Source: Chitinophagaceae bacterium (GTDB taxonomy: Bacteria > Bacteroidota > Bacteroidia > Chitinophagales > Chitinophagaceae). From it: 13,415 nt of DNA. The position numbers and the translations under genes were made by a program. The DNA lies in contig JACFNM010000086.1 of NCBI GenBank assembly GCA_019454915.1, forward strand, positions 1 to 13,415. The letters run 5' to 3'. The notes under the pieces are model-generated. The model was not told the origin of the DNA. It searched no databases and saw only the letters and a program-made list of their open reading frames with translations. The first letter of the stretch is position 1; every line of letters begins with the position of its first letter. Of the stretch, positions 1 through 6,666 are shown in pieces.

Positions 1-393
1 CTGTAGCATTCGAATATAGGTGAGAAGAGATAAGGTCCTTCCATCGCTATTTGCATGACCGGGGGCATCGAAGGCAAGCACCTCATACCCTTTTTGAATC
101 AGAGGAAGCACCATGCCTTCAAAATTGGTAGCGGTTGATTCAAAGCCGTGTATAATCAAAACCTTCTTGTCGGAGGGATGGTTCCAGCGATAGCCCCGAA
201 TGTTCATTTCATCTAATAAAAAAGAAATGGTCTCTGCATTTTTTATGATTGATGAATCAATTTTGCGGCGTATCCGCCGGGGTGTGCAAAATAAGTTCAA
301 AGCTTTCCGGGCGGCAAAAGAGGGCGAGAAAAAAGTTAAAAGACGAAAATAGATACGCGTTAAGAATAGTTTGGAGCGGTCAGATAAACTCAT
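1..393 (-). CDS. Alpha/beta hydrolase, N-terminal part (partial, runs off left edge)
   Basis: The leftward reading frame is open from an ATG at 393 to the window edge, giving the first 131 residues. The N-terminus is basic and hydrophobic (residues 8-45). A core strand with HGFES follows at 82-86, where the HG motif of alpha/beta hydrolases normally forms the oxyanion hole, then a second strand ending in DAPGHANSDG (109-118), the usual D-x-x-G-x-G/A-x-S loop of the fold. The nucleophile elbow GxSxG and the catalytic Asp and His would lie outside the window, so activity and substrate cannot be judged. The gene is divergent from the DUF2520 gene, with 59 bases between starts. A leftward TATTCTTG (419-426) is one mismatch from TAnnTTTG and overlaps the rightward box. 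Confident about the fold, not the function. Confidence 0.8.
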   Translation of the reverse strand, partial: MSLSDRSKLFLTRIYFRLLTFFSPSFAARKALNLFCTPRRIRRKIDSSIIKNAETISFLLDEMNIRGYRWNHPSDKKVLIIHGFESTATNFEGMVLPLIQKGYEVLAFDAPGHANSDGRTLSLLTYIRMLQ

Positions 394-424
394 GTTGAAC
401 GAAGATACTTAGGAAAAACAAGAA

Positions 425-432
425 TAATTTTG
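425..432 (+). promoter_or_regulatory. Candidate Bacteroidota -7 box for the DUF2520 gene
   Basis: TAATTTTG matches TAnnTTTG exactly and lies 20 bases before the ATG at 453. No TTTG is found at the expected -33 spacing, so this is a half-supported promoter. Confidence 0.4.
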
Positions 433-452
433 GCGAATACTAATTTGTTACC

Positions 453-1232
453 ATGAACGTAACCATTATCGGCACCGGGAATGTGGCTCAGGTTCTCGGA
501 CGCGTTATTACAGAAGCCGGCCACCAGATATCACAGGTTGTAGGCCGAAATACCGAACAAGCCCAAACGCTTAGTGAAAGATTGCAGGCGCCAGGATCCG
601 GTAATATTTCTCAGCTAAAGCCCGGGGCTGATATGTACATCATTGCGGTCACGGACTTTGCACTGGAGCAAATAGAGGAATGGATGCCCTTCATAGAAGG
701 CGGTATTGCGGTACATACGGCGGGTTCGGTAAGCATGGCAGTGTTGAAAAATATCGCCCGGAATTACGGCGTGCTTTACCCGCTTCAGAGCCTTCAAAGC
801 CGGCGCAACGAGGCTCCCGTTATCCCGGTGCTGGTGGATGGTAATTCGGAAACCACGGTTCAGATTATCCAAAAATTCGCCTCCACTTTTTCTAAGCTCG
901 TCAGCTTTGCGGACGACGAACAGCGCACCAAAATTCATTTAGCTGCCGTTATCCTCAATAACTTTAACAACTATCTGGCCGTGCTCACCCAGGACTATTG
1001 TAATAAGGAGAAAATAGATTTCCACCTGTTGCAGCCCTTATTATCAGAGACAGTAAATCGTTTGGCATATCACACGGCAGAGCAAATGCAAACGGGACCA
1101 GCCCGGCGAAACGACACAGAAACGATGACTAAACACATAGCCGTCCTGAAGAATTATCCGGCTCTTCAACATCTATATATTGAATTTTCCAATAGCATTA
1201 CCAGGTTTTATCATGTGGTAACGCCTCCTTGA
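453..1232 (+). CDS. Rossmann-like / DUF2520 domain oxidoreductase-like protein
   Basis: 259 residues. The N-terminus is a dinucleotide-binding fold: beta strand VTIIGTGNVA with the GxGxxA loop at 7-12, then an alternating alpha/beta pattern through about residue 125. It resembles pyrroline-5-carboxylate reductase and F420-dependent NADP reductases, including AVHTAGS (86-92) and YPLQSLQ (109-115). The helical C-terminal half has the DUF2520 features KIHLAAVILNNFNNYL (160-175) and TGPARRNDTETMTKHI (214-229). The family is annotated as NAD(P)-binding with unknown substrate. In many Bacteroidota its gene sits near Maf, as here. The start ATG gives the strand directly before the glycine loop, so it is secure. 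UbiA and Maf lie downstream in the same direction after a 56-base gap; co-transcription is likely but not proven. Confidence 0.85.
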   Translation: MNVTIIGTGNVAQVLGRVITEAGHQISQVVGRNTEQAQTLSERLQAPGSGNISQLKPGADMYIIAVTDFALEQIEEWMPFIEGGIAVHTAGSVSMAVLKNIARNYGVLYPLQSLQSRRNEAPVIPVLVDGNSETTVQIIQKFASTFSKLVSFADDEQRTKIHLAAVILNNFNNYLAVLTQDYCNKEKIDFHLLQPLLSETVNRLAYHTAEQMQTGPARRNDTETMTKHIAVLKNYPALQHLYIEFSNSITRFYHVVTPP

Positions 1233-1288
1233 AATAATAGCCGCGCTTTAAATTTCTATTTTCATACTCCTCCATTTATCTTCACACT

Positions 1289-2251
1289 ATGAAAACGGCA
1301 GGCGCCTTCTTTAGATTGATCAGATATCCCAATTTGTTTTTTATTGCATTAACGCAATCCCTGTTCTATGCCTGCATCCTTAGTCCTATTACCCATCCGG
1401 ATATCTTTTTTGCCGATCAATTCAATCTCTTTTTACTGTTGGTGGCCTCATCCGTCTTAATTGCCGCGGGCGGTTATGTAATCAATGACTACTTTGATGT
1501 GCCGATTGACCAGGTCAATAAGCCCGCCCGGATTGTAGTGGACAAGCATATCAACAGGCGTTGGGCAATCATCTGGCACTGGCTGTTTTCCACGGCAGGA
1601 GTTGTCCTGGGCTTTTTCATTTCATTTGTAACCGGGAACTGGCTGATCGGTTTTGCGAACGTTGCCTGCGTATTATTACTGTGGGTTTATTCAACCACCT
1701 TTAAGAAAAAGTTGCTGATAGGGAATGTTATCATTTCCTTTCTCACTGCCTGGGTGGTGCTGGTAGTATTCTTCTTTGTAGATCATTTTCCGGTCAATTT
1801 AATTTCCGGATGGAAAACGCCCGGCATGCTTGATGTGGAAGTGCACAGGCGCATTATGCGTCTGACCTTTTTATACGGAGGCTTTGCCTTTATTATTTCC
1901 CTCATAAGAGAAGTAATCAAAGACCTCGAAGATATGGAAGGAGACGCGCGCTACGGATGCCGCACAATGCCCATAGCCTGGGGAGTTCCGGTGGCAAAAG
2001 CGTTTACGGGCGCCTGGCTGATGGTGCTCACGGGAGCGGTAACGACCGTGGCTTTTTATGCGTTCTATACCGGCTGGTGGTGGAGCATTTTCTATTGTAT
2101 CCTTTTAATTATTATCCCCCTGTTAAACATTACGGTCAAATTGTACCGTGCCGGCACACCGGATGACTATCATTATTTAAGCGGCGCAGTTAAGTTTGTA
2201 ATGCTTACCGGTATCCTCTCCATGATCTTCTTTAAACTGTACCCGGTATGA
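1289..2251 (+). CDS. UbiA-family membrane prenyltransferase
   Basis: 320 residues, largely hydrophobic, with about eight or nine membrane segments. Both aspartate-rich prenyl-diphosphate/Mg2+ sites of the UbiA superfamily are intact: NDYFDVPID (66-74, NDxxDxxxD) and DLEDMEGD (212-219, DxxDxxxD). The enzyme should transfer an isoprenoid from its diphosphate to an acceptor at the inner membrane. The acceptor cannot be read from sequence. Bacteroidota relatives are often labelled geranylgeranylglycerol-phosphate geranylgeranyltransferase by homology to archaeal lipid enzymes, and MenA-like quinone roles are an alternative. No quinone-pathway neighbour is present. The stop codon overlaps the Maf start (ATGA), so the two are translationally coupled. 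Family assignment is firm; substrate is open. Confidence 0.88.
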   Translation: MKTAGAFFRLIRYPNLFFIALTQSLFYACILSPITHPDIFFADQFNLFLLLVASSVLIAAGGYVINDYFDVPIDQVNKPARIVVDKHINRRWAIIWHWLFSTAGVVLGFFISFVTGNWLIGFANVACVLLLWVYSTTFKKKLLIGNVIISFLTAWVVLVVFFFVDHFPVNLISGWKTPGMLDVEVHRRIMRLTFLYGGFAFIISLIREVIKDLEDMEGDARYGCRTMPIAWGVPVAKAFTGAWLMVLTGAVTTVAFYAFYTGWWWSIFYCILLIIIPLLNITVKLYRAGTPDDYHYLSGAVKFVMLTGILSMIFFKLYPV

Positions 2252-2829
2252 TTAAATTTATCCTGGCATCCTCTTCACCAAGAAGGAGGCAAATACTCGA
2301 ATGGGCCGAATTGGAATTCGACACCTTAGTGGAACCGACAGACGAGCAATTCCCGGGTGAACTGATCCCACGAGAGGCGGCTGTGTATGTGGCTCAGCAA
2401 AAAGCCAAAGCTGTCGCATCGTCTCCCCGTTACCTCCGGGAATATGACAACACCCCCATTTTGGCTGCCGATACGATGGTGGTATGCGAAAACAGGATAA
2501 TAGGAAAACCGCGGGACGAGAAAGACGCCCACCGCATGCTGCGGATTTTATCCGGTAAAAAACACGAAGTTATTACAGGAGTATCCATCCTGCACAGGAG
2601 CAGAGAAGTGGTGTTTGCGGATGCAACAGAAGTTTGGTTCTATGAACTTACAGATGAACAAATTGATTTCTATGTGAGGCAGTATCAGCCATTTGATAAA
2701 GCCGGCGCCTATGCTATTCAGGAATGGATAGGCGTCATCGGGATAAAAAGTATTACCGGGGATTTCTACAATGTAATGGGACTGCCCATAAGCAGGGTAT
2801 ACCGGGAATTGGCCGCCATCGGATCCTAA
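2248..2829 (+). CDS. maf: Maf-family nucleoside triphosphate pyrophosphatase (dTTP/UTP type)
   Basis: 193 residues, full length for Maf. Seen in order: ILASSSPRRRQIL (5-17), the Maf signature that binds the triphosphate; DEQFPGE (32-38); AADTMV (73-78) with the catalytic-base Asp at 75; GKP (87-89); SGKKHEVITGVS (102-113); DKAGAYAIQ (150-158); and GDFYNVMGLPI (171-181). The DKAGAYAIQ plus IGIKSI-GDFYNVMGLP pattern matches the YhdE-type subfamily, known to hydrolyse dTTP, UTP and modified pyrimidine triphosphates to monophosphates and diphosphate. The likely role is cytoplasmic nucleotide-pool cleaning; Maf has also been linked to septum inhibition in Bacillus. It starts within the end of the UbiA gene (4-base overlap), so the two are co-transcribed. 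No damaged motif seen. Confidence 0.93.
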   Translation: MIKFILASSSPRRRQILEWAELEFDTLVEPTDEQFPGELIPREAAVYVAQQKAKAVASSPRYLREYDNTPILAADTMVVCENRIIGKPRDEKDAHRMLRILSGKKHEVITGVSILHRSREVVFADATEVWFYELTDEQIDFYVRQYQPFDKAGAYAIQEWIGVIGIKSITGDFYNVMGLPISRVYRELAAIGS

Positions 2830-2850
2830 TCCGGGTTCTTCTGTTTTTTC
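2820..2850 (+). terminator. Weak terminator-like hairpin after maf
   Basis: CGGAT (2820-2824) and ATCCG (2829-2833) form a 5-bp stem with a 4-base loop spanning the maf stop codon. A pyrimidine-rich tail with six T (2845-2850) follows, but 11 bases separate stem and T run and the stem is short. Confidence 0.3.
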
Positions 2851-2884
2851 AGTATCTCCCTCGTCAAATGATGATATTTAGTTG

Positions 2885-2893
2885 TATCTTTTG
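2885..2893 (+). promoter_or_regulatory. Imperfect -7-like box before the DUF2851 gene
   Basis: TATCTTTTG resembles TAnnTTTG with one extra base and lies 30 bases before the ATG at 2924. No -33 TTTG is found. The 94-base gap and the hairpin after maf make a separate promoter plausible. Confidence 0.25.
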
Positions 2894-2923
2894 GCTTTAG
2901 TTGCCATCAATAAAAGATAACCT

Positions 2924-4198
2924 ATGACCGAACGCCTGCTCCAGTTTATTTGGAAAATGCAGTACTTCAATAAAACAGAACTGCAAACCACATCTCTCGA
3001 AGAACTAACCATTATCCACCCCGGACAATTCAACACCAACCAGGGACCGGATTTTCTGGAAGCCACTATCAAAATAGACGATACCATCTGGGCGGGTCAT
3101 GTTGAATTGCATGTAAATGCATCGGATTGGCACTTACATCATCACGCTGCTGACAGTAATTACCGGAACGTTATATTACACGTTGTATGGAAAAATGATT
3201 ATCCGGACAACCAGGAGGCTGAAAACAATATCCCGGTTTTGGTACTGGAAGGCAGGGTGTCGCGGCTGTTATTAGACAGGTACCATAACCTGATGTCCGC
3301 CCAAACGCATATAGCTTGCAGTGGCAGTATAGACACGATACCCGGTATTGTTTGGGAGAGTTGGAAAGACCGGCTCATTTCAGAAAGGTTGTTGCGGAAG
3401 GCAGACCTCATTTCGACACATTTGAAACAATCCAAAGGTCATTGGGAGGAGATTTTTTGGTGGTGGATAGCACGAAACTTCGGCATGGAAGTAAACAAAG
3501 AAGCATTTGAGACCATTGCCCGGACCTTACCGATAAAAATACTGGCAAAACACAAGAACCAAATTCACCAGTTGGAATCCTTTTTATTCGGCCAGGCGGG
3601 ATTATTAAACGAACGATTCCGGGAAGACTATCCGCTCATGTTACAGAAGGAATACCGGTTCTTCAAAAAGAAATACCAGTTCGCCCCTTCATTTGAAAGC
3701 ATTTATTTTCTGCGGATGCGGCCGGTGAATTTTCCGACGGTAAGATTAGCCCAGCTTGCCATGCTGATACACACTTCTTCTCATCTTTTCGATAAGATAA
3801 AAACAGCCGACGACCTTACACGTGTTCGCAATATGCTCGCGGTTACTGCCAATGATTACTGGCACTATCATTATCGCTTCGATGAAGTTTCTCCATTTCT
3901 GGAAAAGAAAGTGGGCAAACAAATGACGGAGAATATTATCATCAACACGGTCGTCCCGGTTCTTTTTGCCTACGGGCATTTGAAACAGGAACACCAATAT
4001 ACCGATAAGGCGCTCAGGTGGTTAGAAGAAACCGCTCCGGAAAAGAACAACATTACGAGGCAATGGACCAAACTTGGATTACCCGTTGGTTCAGCATTTG
4101 ATTCGCAGGCCTATATAGAACTGTATAAAAACTATTGCACCGACAAACGCTGTCTGCAATGCGTGATAGGGAATTATATCCTGAAGCGGCAGGAATAA
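2924..4198 (+). CDS. DUF2851 family protein, nuclease-like N-terminus
   Basis: 424 residues, full length for DUF2851, a family common in Bacteroidota with no established function. The N-terminus has the family hallmark: HPGQFNTNQGPDFLEATIKI (32-51), then GHVELHV (58-64) and DWHLHHH (68-74), then NVILHVVW (82-89). The order P42-D43 on one strand, then E61-x-H63 on the next, looks like a variant PD-(D/E)xK nuclease core with His replacing Lys; this is my inference from spacing, not an established activity. The middle is helical and rich in aromatic and basic residues. The C-terminus has a cysteine cluster, C405-x4-C410-x2-C413 followed by IGNYIL, a possible metal or Fe-S site. No signal peptide or membrane segment, so probably cytoplasmic. 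It converges on the OsmC gene, 21 bases away. Confidence 0.85.
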   Translation: MTERLLQFIWKMQYFNKTELQTTSLEELTIIHPGQFNTNQGPDFLEATIKIDDTIWAGHVELHVNASDWHLHHHAADSNYRNVILHVVWKNDYPDNQEAENNIPVLVLEGRVSRLLLDRYHNLMSAQTHIACSGSIDTIPGIVWESWKDRLISERLLRKADLISTHLKQSKGHWEEIFWWWIARNFGMEVNKEAFETIARTLPIKILAKHKNQIHQLESFLFGQAGLLNERFREDYPLMLQKEYRFFKKKYQFAPSFESIYFLRMRPVNFPTVRLAQLAMLIHTSSHLFDKIKTADDLTRVRNMLAVTANDYWHYHYRFDEVSPFLEKKVGKQMTENIIINTVVPVLFAYGHLKQEHQYTDKALRWLEETAPEKNNITRQWTKLGLPVGSAFDSQAYIELYKNYCTDKRCLQCVIGNYILKRQE

Positions 4199-4219
4199 AA
4201 AGGATTCCAGTTGTTCCTG

Positions 4220-4630
4220 TTAGCCGAATAGATTAAAGCTCACATTCACCTTTATTTCCGGGTTGATGCTATAAAAGACCGGGCAGGTCATAGCGGCATT
4301 TTCAAGTATCTTTTTCTCTTTATCAGTAGCTGTAAATCCGTCAGGGAAATGAAATGTTAAATTTATACCGCCAATCCTCCTCGGATGACTTTCCATTATC
4401 TTTTCCACCTCCACTTTTACCCCCGCTAAATCCACCTTCATATCCCTTGCTTTTATTCCCATAATCGTCAGCATGCATCCGGCGAGAGCGGTCGCTACAA
4501 GGTCGGTAGGAGAAAAACGTTCTCCTTTTCCCTGGTTATCCGGCGGGGCGTCCGTTTCTATGGAAGTGCCTGATTTTACATGGGTACAAATAGTCCGCAG
4601 GTTTTCTTCGTATACTACTGTTGAAGTCAT
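4220..4630 (-). CDS. OsmC/Ohr-family protein
   Basis: 136 residues, normal for the family. The two conserved cysteines of OsmC/Ohr thiol peroxidases are present: C52 in LAGCMLT and C116 in MTCPVFY. The family-typical SPTDLVATALAGC (40-52) and NPEIKV (123-128) also match. These proteins reduce organic hydroperoxides in the cytoplasm as domain-swapped dimers, usually with lipoylated or thioredoxin-type reductants. This sequence is closest to the YhfA-like OsmC branch, where substrates are poorly defined, so the peroxidase role is inferred from the cysteine pair. It starts 50 bases from the divergent secreted-protein gene and ends near the DUF2851 gene, so it is a single-gene transcript. Confidence 0.88.
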   Translation of the reverse strand: MTSTVVYEENLRTICTHVKSGTSIETDAPPDNQGKGERFSPTDLVATALAGCMLTIMGIKARDMKVDLAGVKVEVEKIMESHPRRIGGINLTFHFPDGFTATDKEKKILENAAMTCPVFYSINPEIKVNVSFNLFG

Positions 4631-4635
4631 TGTGT

Positions 4636-4643
4636 TATTTTTG
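4636..4643 (+). promoter_or_regulatory. Candidate -7 box for the secreted protein gene
   Basis: TATTTTTG matches TAnnTTTG exactly, 37 bases before the GTG at 4681, within the divergent gap. No TTTG at the usual -33 distance; TTG at 4621-4623 is too close. Confidence 0.4.
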
Positions 4644-4680
4644 CCTAAATTTACGTTTAAAGAATATTAAATCATTTCCG

Positions 4681-5499
4681 GTGAAGAAAATCATCTTATT
4701 CACGATATGTTTTGGAATGGGTTTGAGCGTTTTCAGCCAGGAGAGAACCGGTGAAGGCAGAAAGGAAGCGAAGCGTATCGCCAAACAGGAAAAGCTAAAT
4801 GCGCTGATACGAATGGAAGAGGAAGGGATTCCGGCTTTTAGCAGGCAAAATGCATTCGGGGTGAAGTTAAATACCGACGGGTGGGGACTTTCCTATGAAT
4901 TGGGCCGGTCAAAATCCATAACAAAGGCGACCATTTTCCAATTGGAATTCAACGAGAAGAAACACCGGAAGGAACAGCGGGCCAACAGGCAAACAGAAGC
5001 AGGAGGATTTATTTTCTTCGGCAATCCTTTTATCTACGGAAAAAGAAACAGTTTTTATCAGTTAAAACTGTCAGCAGGACAACAGATATTAGTCGGCGGT
5101 AAAGGCAACAAGAATGGCGTATCGGTTTACGGTATCGGAACCGGCGGGCTGTCCCTGGGTATGTTAAGACCTTATTATGTGGAAGTGCAGGATCAGTTAA
5201 ACGCCAACAAATACGTCAAATATGATTCACCCGACAGTTCCCTTTTTCTGAACAGTGGAAGTATCATCGGTGGAGCAGGATTATCCAAAGGCTGGAACGA
5301 GATGAAGATTGCACCGGGGCTGCACGCAAAGACGGCGCTACGTTTCGACTACAACCGGTTCAATACCATATTGTCTGCTATTGAAGGGGGCGTGAACGTA
5401 GAATACTATTTTAAAGATGTTGACCAAATGGTTTATAACCCTTCAAAAAAACTATTTCTGAATGCCTATGTATCTTTCCTTTTTGGCAAACGGAAGTAA
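4681..5499 (+). CDS. Secreted, probably outer-membrane beta-barrel protein of unknown function
   Basis: 272 residues from a GTG start. This start is preferred over an in-frame TTG at 4621 because it puts a clean signal peptide first (KKIILFTICFGMGLSVFSQ, residues 2-20), a typical Bacteroidota signal ending in SQ; the longer form would also overlap the OsmC start and precede the -7 box. The mature N-terminus (21-50) is highly charged and probably helical. The rest alternates polar and apolar residues with glycines and aromatics (58-72, 82-92, 108-118, 124-140, 146-160, 192-202, 208-225, 229-245, 258-268), as expected for transmembrane beta strands. It ends in NAYVSFLFGKRK, a terminal strand with a basic tail rather than the usual terminal aromatic. 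I do not recognise a named family. lipA follows after 42 bases but has its own promoter. Confidence 0.8.
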   Translation: MKKIILFTICFGMGLSVFSQERTGEGRKEAKRIAKQEKLNALIRMEEEGIPAFSRQNAFGVKLNTDGWGLSYELGRSKSITKATIFQLEFNEKKHRKEQRANRQTEAGGFIFFGNPFIYGKRNSFYQLKLSAGQQILVGGKGNKNGVSVYGIGTGGLSLGMLRPYYVEVQDQLNANKYVKYDSPDSSLFLNSGSIIGGAGLSKGWNEMKIAPGLHAKTALRFDYNRFNTILSAIEGGVNVEYYFKDVDQMVYNPSKKLFLNAYVSFLFGKRK

Positions 5500-5513
5500 G
5501 TCGGTTATTTTTG
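5482..5513 (+). promoter_or_regulatory. lipA promoter, TTTG-N20-TATTTTTG
   Basis: TTTG (5482-5485), a 20-base spacer, then TATTTTTG (5506-5513) fit the Bacteroidota -33/-7 consensus TTTG-N19-21-TAnnTTTG fully. The predicted transcription start is near 5520, giving a leader of about 22 bases. The -33 element lies inside the end of the upstream gene. Best promoter in the window. Confidence 0.7.
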
Positions 5514-5541
5514 TGCATCCATAATTTAATAAACAACAAAT

Positions 5542-6480
5542 ATGAGCGGAGTTGCGGGAACGGCTTCTTCTTCGGTTCAACGGATTAAAAAACCTGATTG
5601 GCTAAGGGTGAAGCTACCCATTGGTGAAACTTATAAGACGGTACGAAGCATTGTTGATACCCATAAGCTGCATACAATATGTGAGAGTGGTAATTGTCCG
5701 AATATGGGTGAATGCTGGGGAGCAGGCACGGCCACATTTATGATACTTGGGAATATTTGTACCCGCAGTTGCGGTTTTTGTGCCGTAGCCACCGGTAGGC
5801 CACATGCCGTGGACTGGGATGAACCGGGCCGGGTAGCGGAGGCAATACAACTTATGAAAGTAAAACACGCCGTTATCACATCGGTGGACCGGGATGAATT
5901 AAAAGATGGCGGGAGTATCTTATGGTATGAAACCATTAAAACGGTTAAAGCCGTTAACCCGGACACGACCTTAGAAACGCTGATTCCGGATTTCAAGGGA
6001 GAAAGAGAGAATATACAACGGATTATAGACGCAGCGCCGGAAGTAGTTTCACATAATGTGGAGACCGTGGAGCGTATGACAAAGCAGGTTCGGATACAGG
6101 CCAAGTACTGGAGAAGCATGGAAGTATTGCGCTACCTGAAAGAAAACGGGATGCGTACCAAGTCGGGCGTCATGCTGGGATTGGGAGAAACAAAGGAAGA
6201 GGTGTTGCAAACGATGAGAGATTTACGGGCAAACAACGTGGATGTAATTACACTGGGTCAATACCTGCAACCATCCCCCAGGCATTTGCCGGTTTTACGG
6301 TTTGTTCATCCCAATGAATTCGCTATGTACAAAGAAGCCGGTTATGAAATGGGGTTTGACTATGTTGAAAGCGGACCGCTCGTGCGTTCTTCCTATCACA
6401 GTGAACGACACGTGCAGGAGGGGATAGGGAGGAACGAATGGCTGAGGAAAAAAGAGGTTACAGCCGAAGTAAATTCATGA
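5542..6480 (+). CDS. lipA: Lipoyl synthase
   Basis: 312 residues. LipA is a radical SAM enzyme that inserts two sulfurs into the octanoyl group on lipoyl domains of PDH, OGDH and GcvH. Both Fe-S clusters are visible: the auxiliary cluster CxxxxCxxxxxC (C47, C52, C58 in [12 protein letters not shown]) and the radical SAM CxxxCxxC (C73, C77, C80 in CTRSCGFC). The C-terminal RSSYH (282-286), whose Ser ligates the auxiliary cluster, is also intact. GDG-like and Asn-rich regions ([19 protein letters not shown]) are family-typical. The start gives a short Ser-rich lead before [11 protein letters not shown]. It has its own strong promoter and is followed by a structured 186-base gap. No lipB or lplA gene is in the window. 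pdhA, about 3 kb downstream, encodes a subunit of a client complex. Confidence 0.97.
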   Translation: MSGVAGTASSSVQRIKKPDWLRVKLPIGETYKTVRSIVDTHKLHTICESGNCPNMGECWGAGTATFMILGNICTRSCGFCAVATGRPHAVDWDEPGRVAEAIQLMKVKHAVITSVDRDELKDGGSILWYETIKTVKAVNPDTTLETLIPDFKGERENIQRIIDAAPEVVSHNVETVERMTKQVRIQAKYWRSMEVLRYLKENGMRTKSGVMLGLGETKEEVLQTMRDLRANNVDVITLGQYLQPSPRHLPVLRFVHPNEFAMYKEAGYEMGFDYVESGPLVRSSYHSERHVQEGIGRNEWLRKKEVTAEVNS

Positions 6481-6507
6481 GCCTTCTTAGGAAACTTAGA
6501 AAGAAGA

Positions 6508-6537
6508 CCCGGACCCCGTTTTGAAGAGGTTACCGGG
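6508..6537 (+). other. GC-rich hairpin in the lipA 3' region
   Basis: CCCGG (6508-6512) pairs with CCGGG (6533-6537) and ACC (6513-6515) with GGT (6528-6530), separated by a 2-base bulge (6531-6532). The loop is 12 bases. It starts 28 bases after the lipA stop and has no T tract, so it is more likely an mRNA 3' structure than a terminator. Confidence 0.4.
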
Positions 6538-6558
6538 AATCCGTAAGAAAACAAAGTC

Positions 6559-6595
6559 GCGGATACATACCATCCGCTTAATTCCGGATGCTTTT
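6559..6595 (+). terminator. Terminator-like hairpin with a competing upstream hairpin
   Basis: CATCCG (6571-6576) pairs with CGGATG (6585-6590), with an 8-base loop, followed directly by CTTTT (6591-6595): a short intrinsic-terminator shape about 90 bases after lipA. The middle arm can instead pair as ATCCGC (6572-6577) with GCGGAT (6559-6564), loop 7, which would prevent the terminator. Stems are only 6 bp. The structure lies upstream of the predicted serine acetyltransferase promoter. Confidence 0.4.
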
Positions 6596-6625
6596 CTATC
6601 GTTAATGCATTTGGGCTTACCTTTG
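6593..6625 (+). promoter_or_regulatory. Promoter of the serine acetyltransferase-cysM operon
   Basis: TACCTTTG (6618-6625) matches TAnnTTTG exactly; TTTC (6593-6596), one mismatch from TTTG, lies 21 bases upstream. The predicted start is near 6632, leaving a leader of about 35 bases. The -33 element overlaps the T tract of the preceding hairpin. Confidence 0.55.
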
Positions 6626-6666
6626 CTTGTCAGAAGAAAATTACACGATTTCAAGTTTCTTCCTTC

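Noticed and set aside
4190..4219. Inverted repeat CAGGAA/TTCCTG between DUF2851 and OsmC as a two-way terminator
   Set aside because: Only 6 bp with an 18-base loop, and no clear T tract on either side.
4621..4680. Upstream TTG start for the secreted protein, adding 20 residues
   Set aside because: It would overlap the OsmC start, precede the -7 box, and bury the signal peptide that begins at 4681.
5048..5071. 8-bp inverted repeat ACAGTTTT / AAAACTGT inside the secreted protein gene
   Set aside because: Arms of 8 with an 8-base loop are expected about once or twice by chance in this window, and it is within coding sequence without a T tract.
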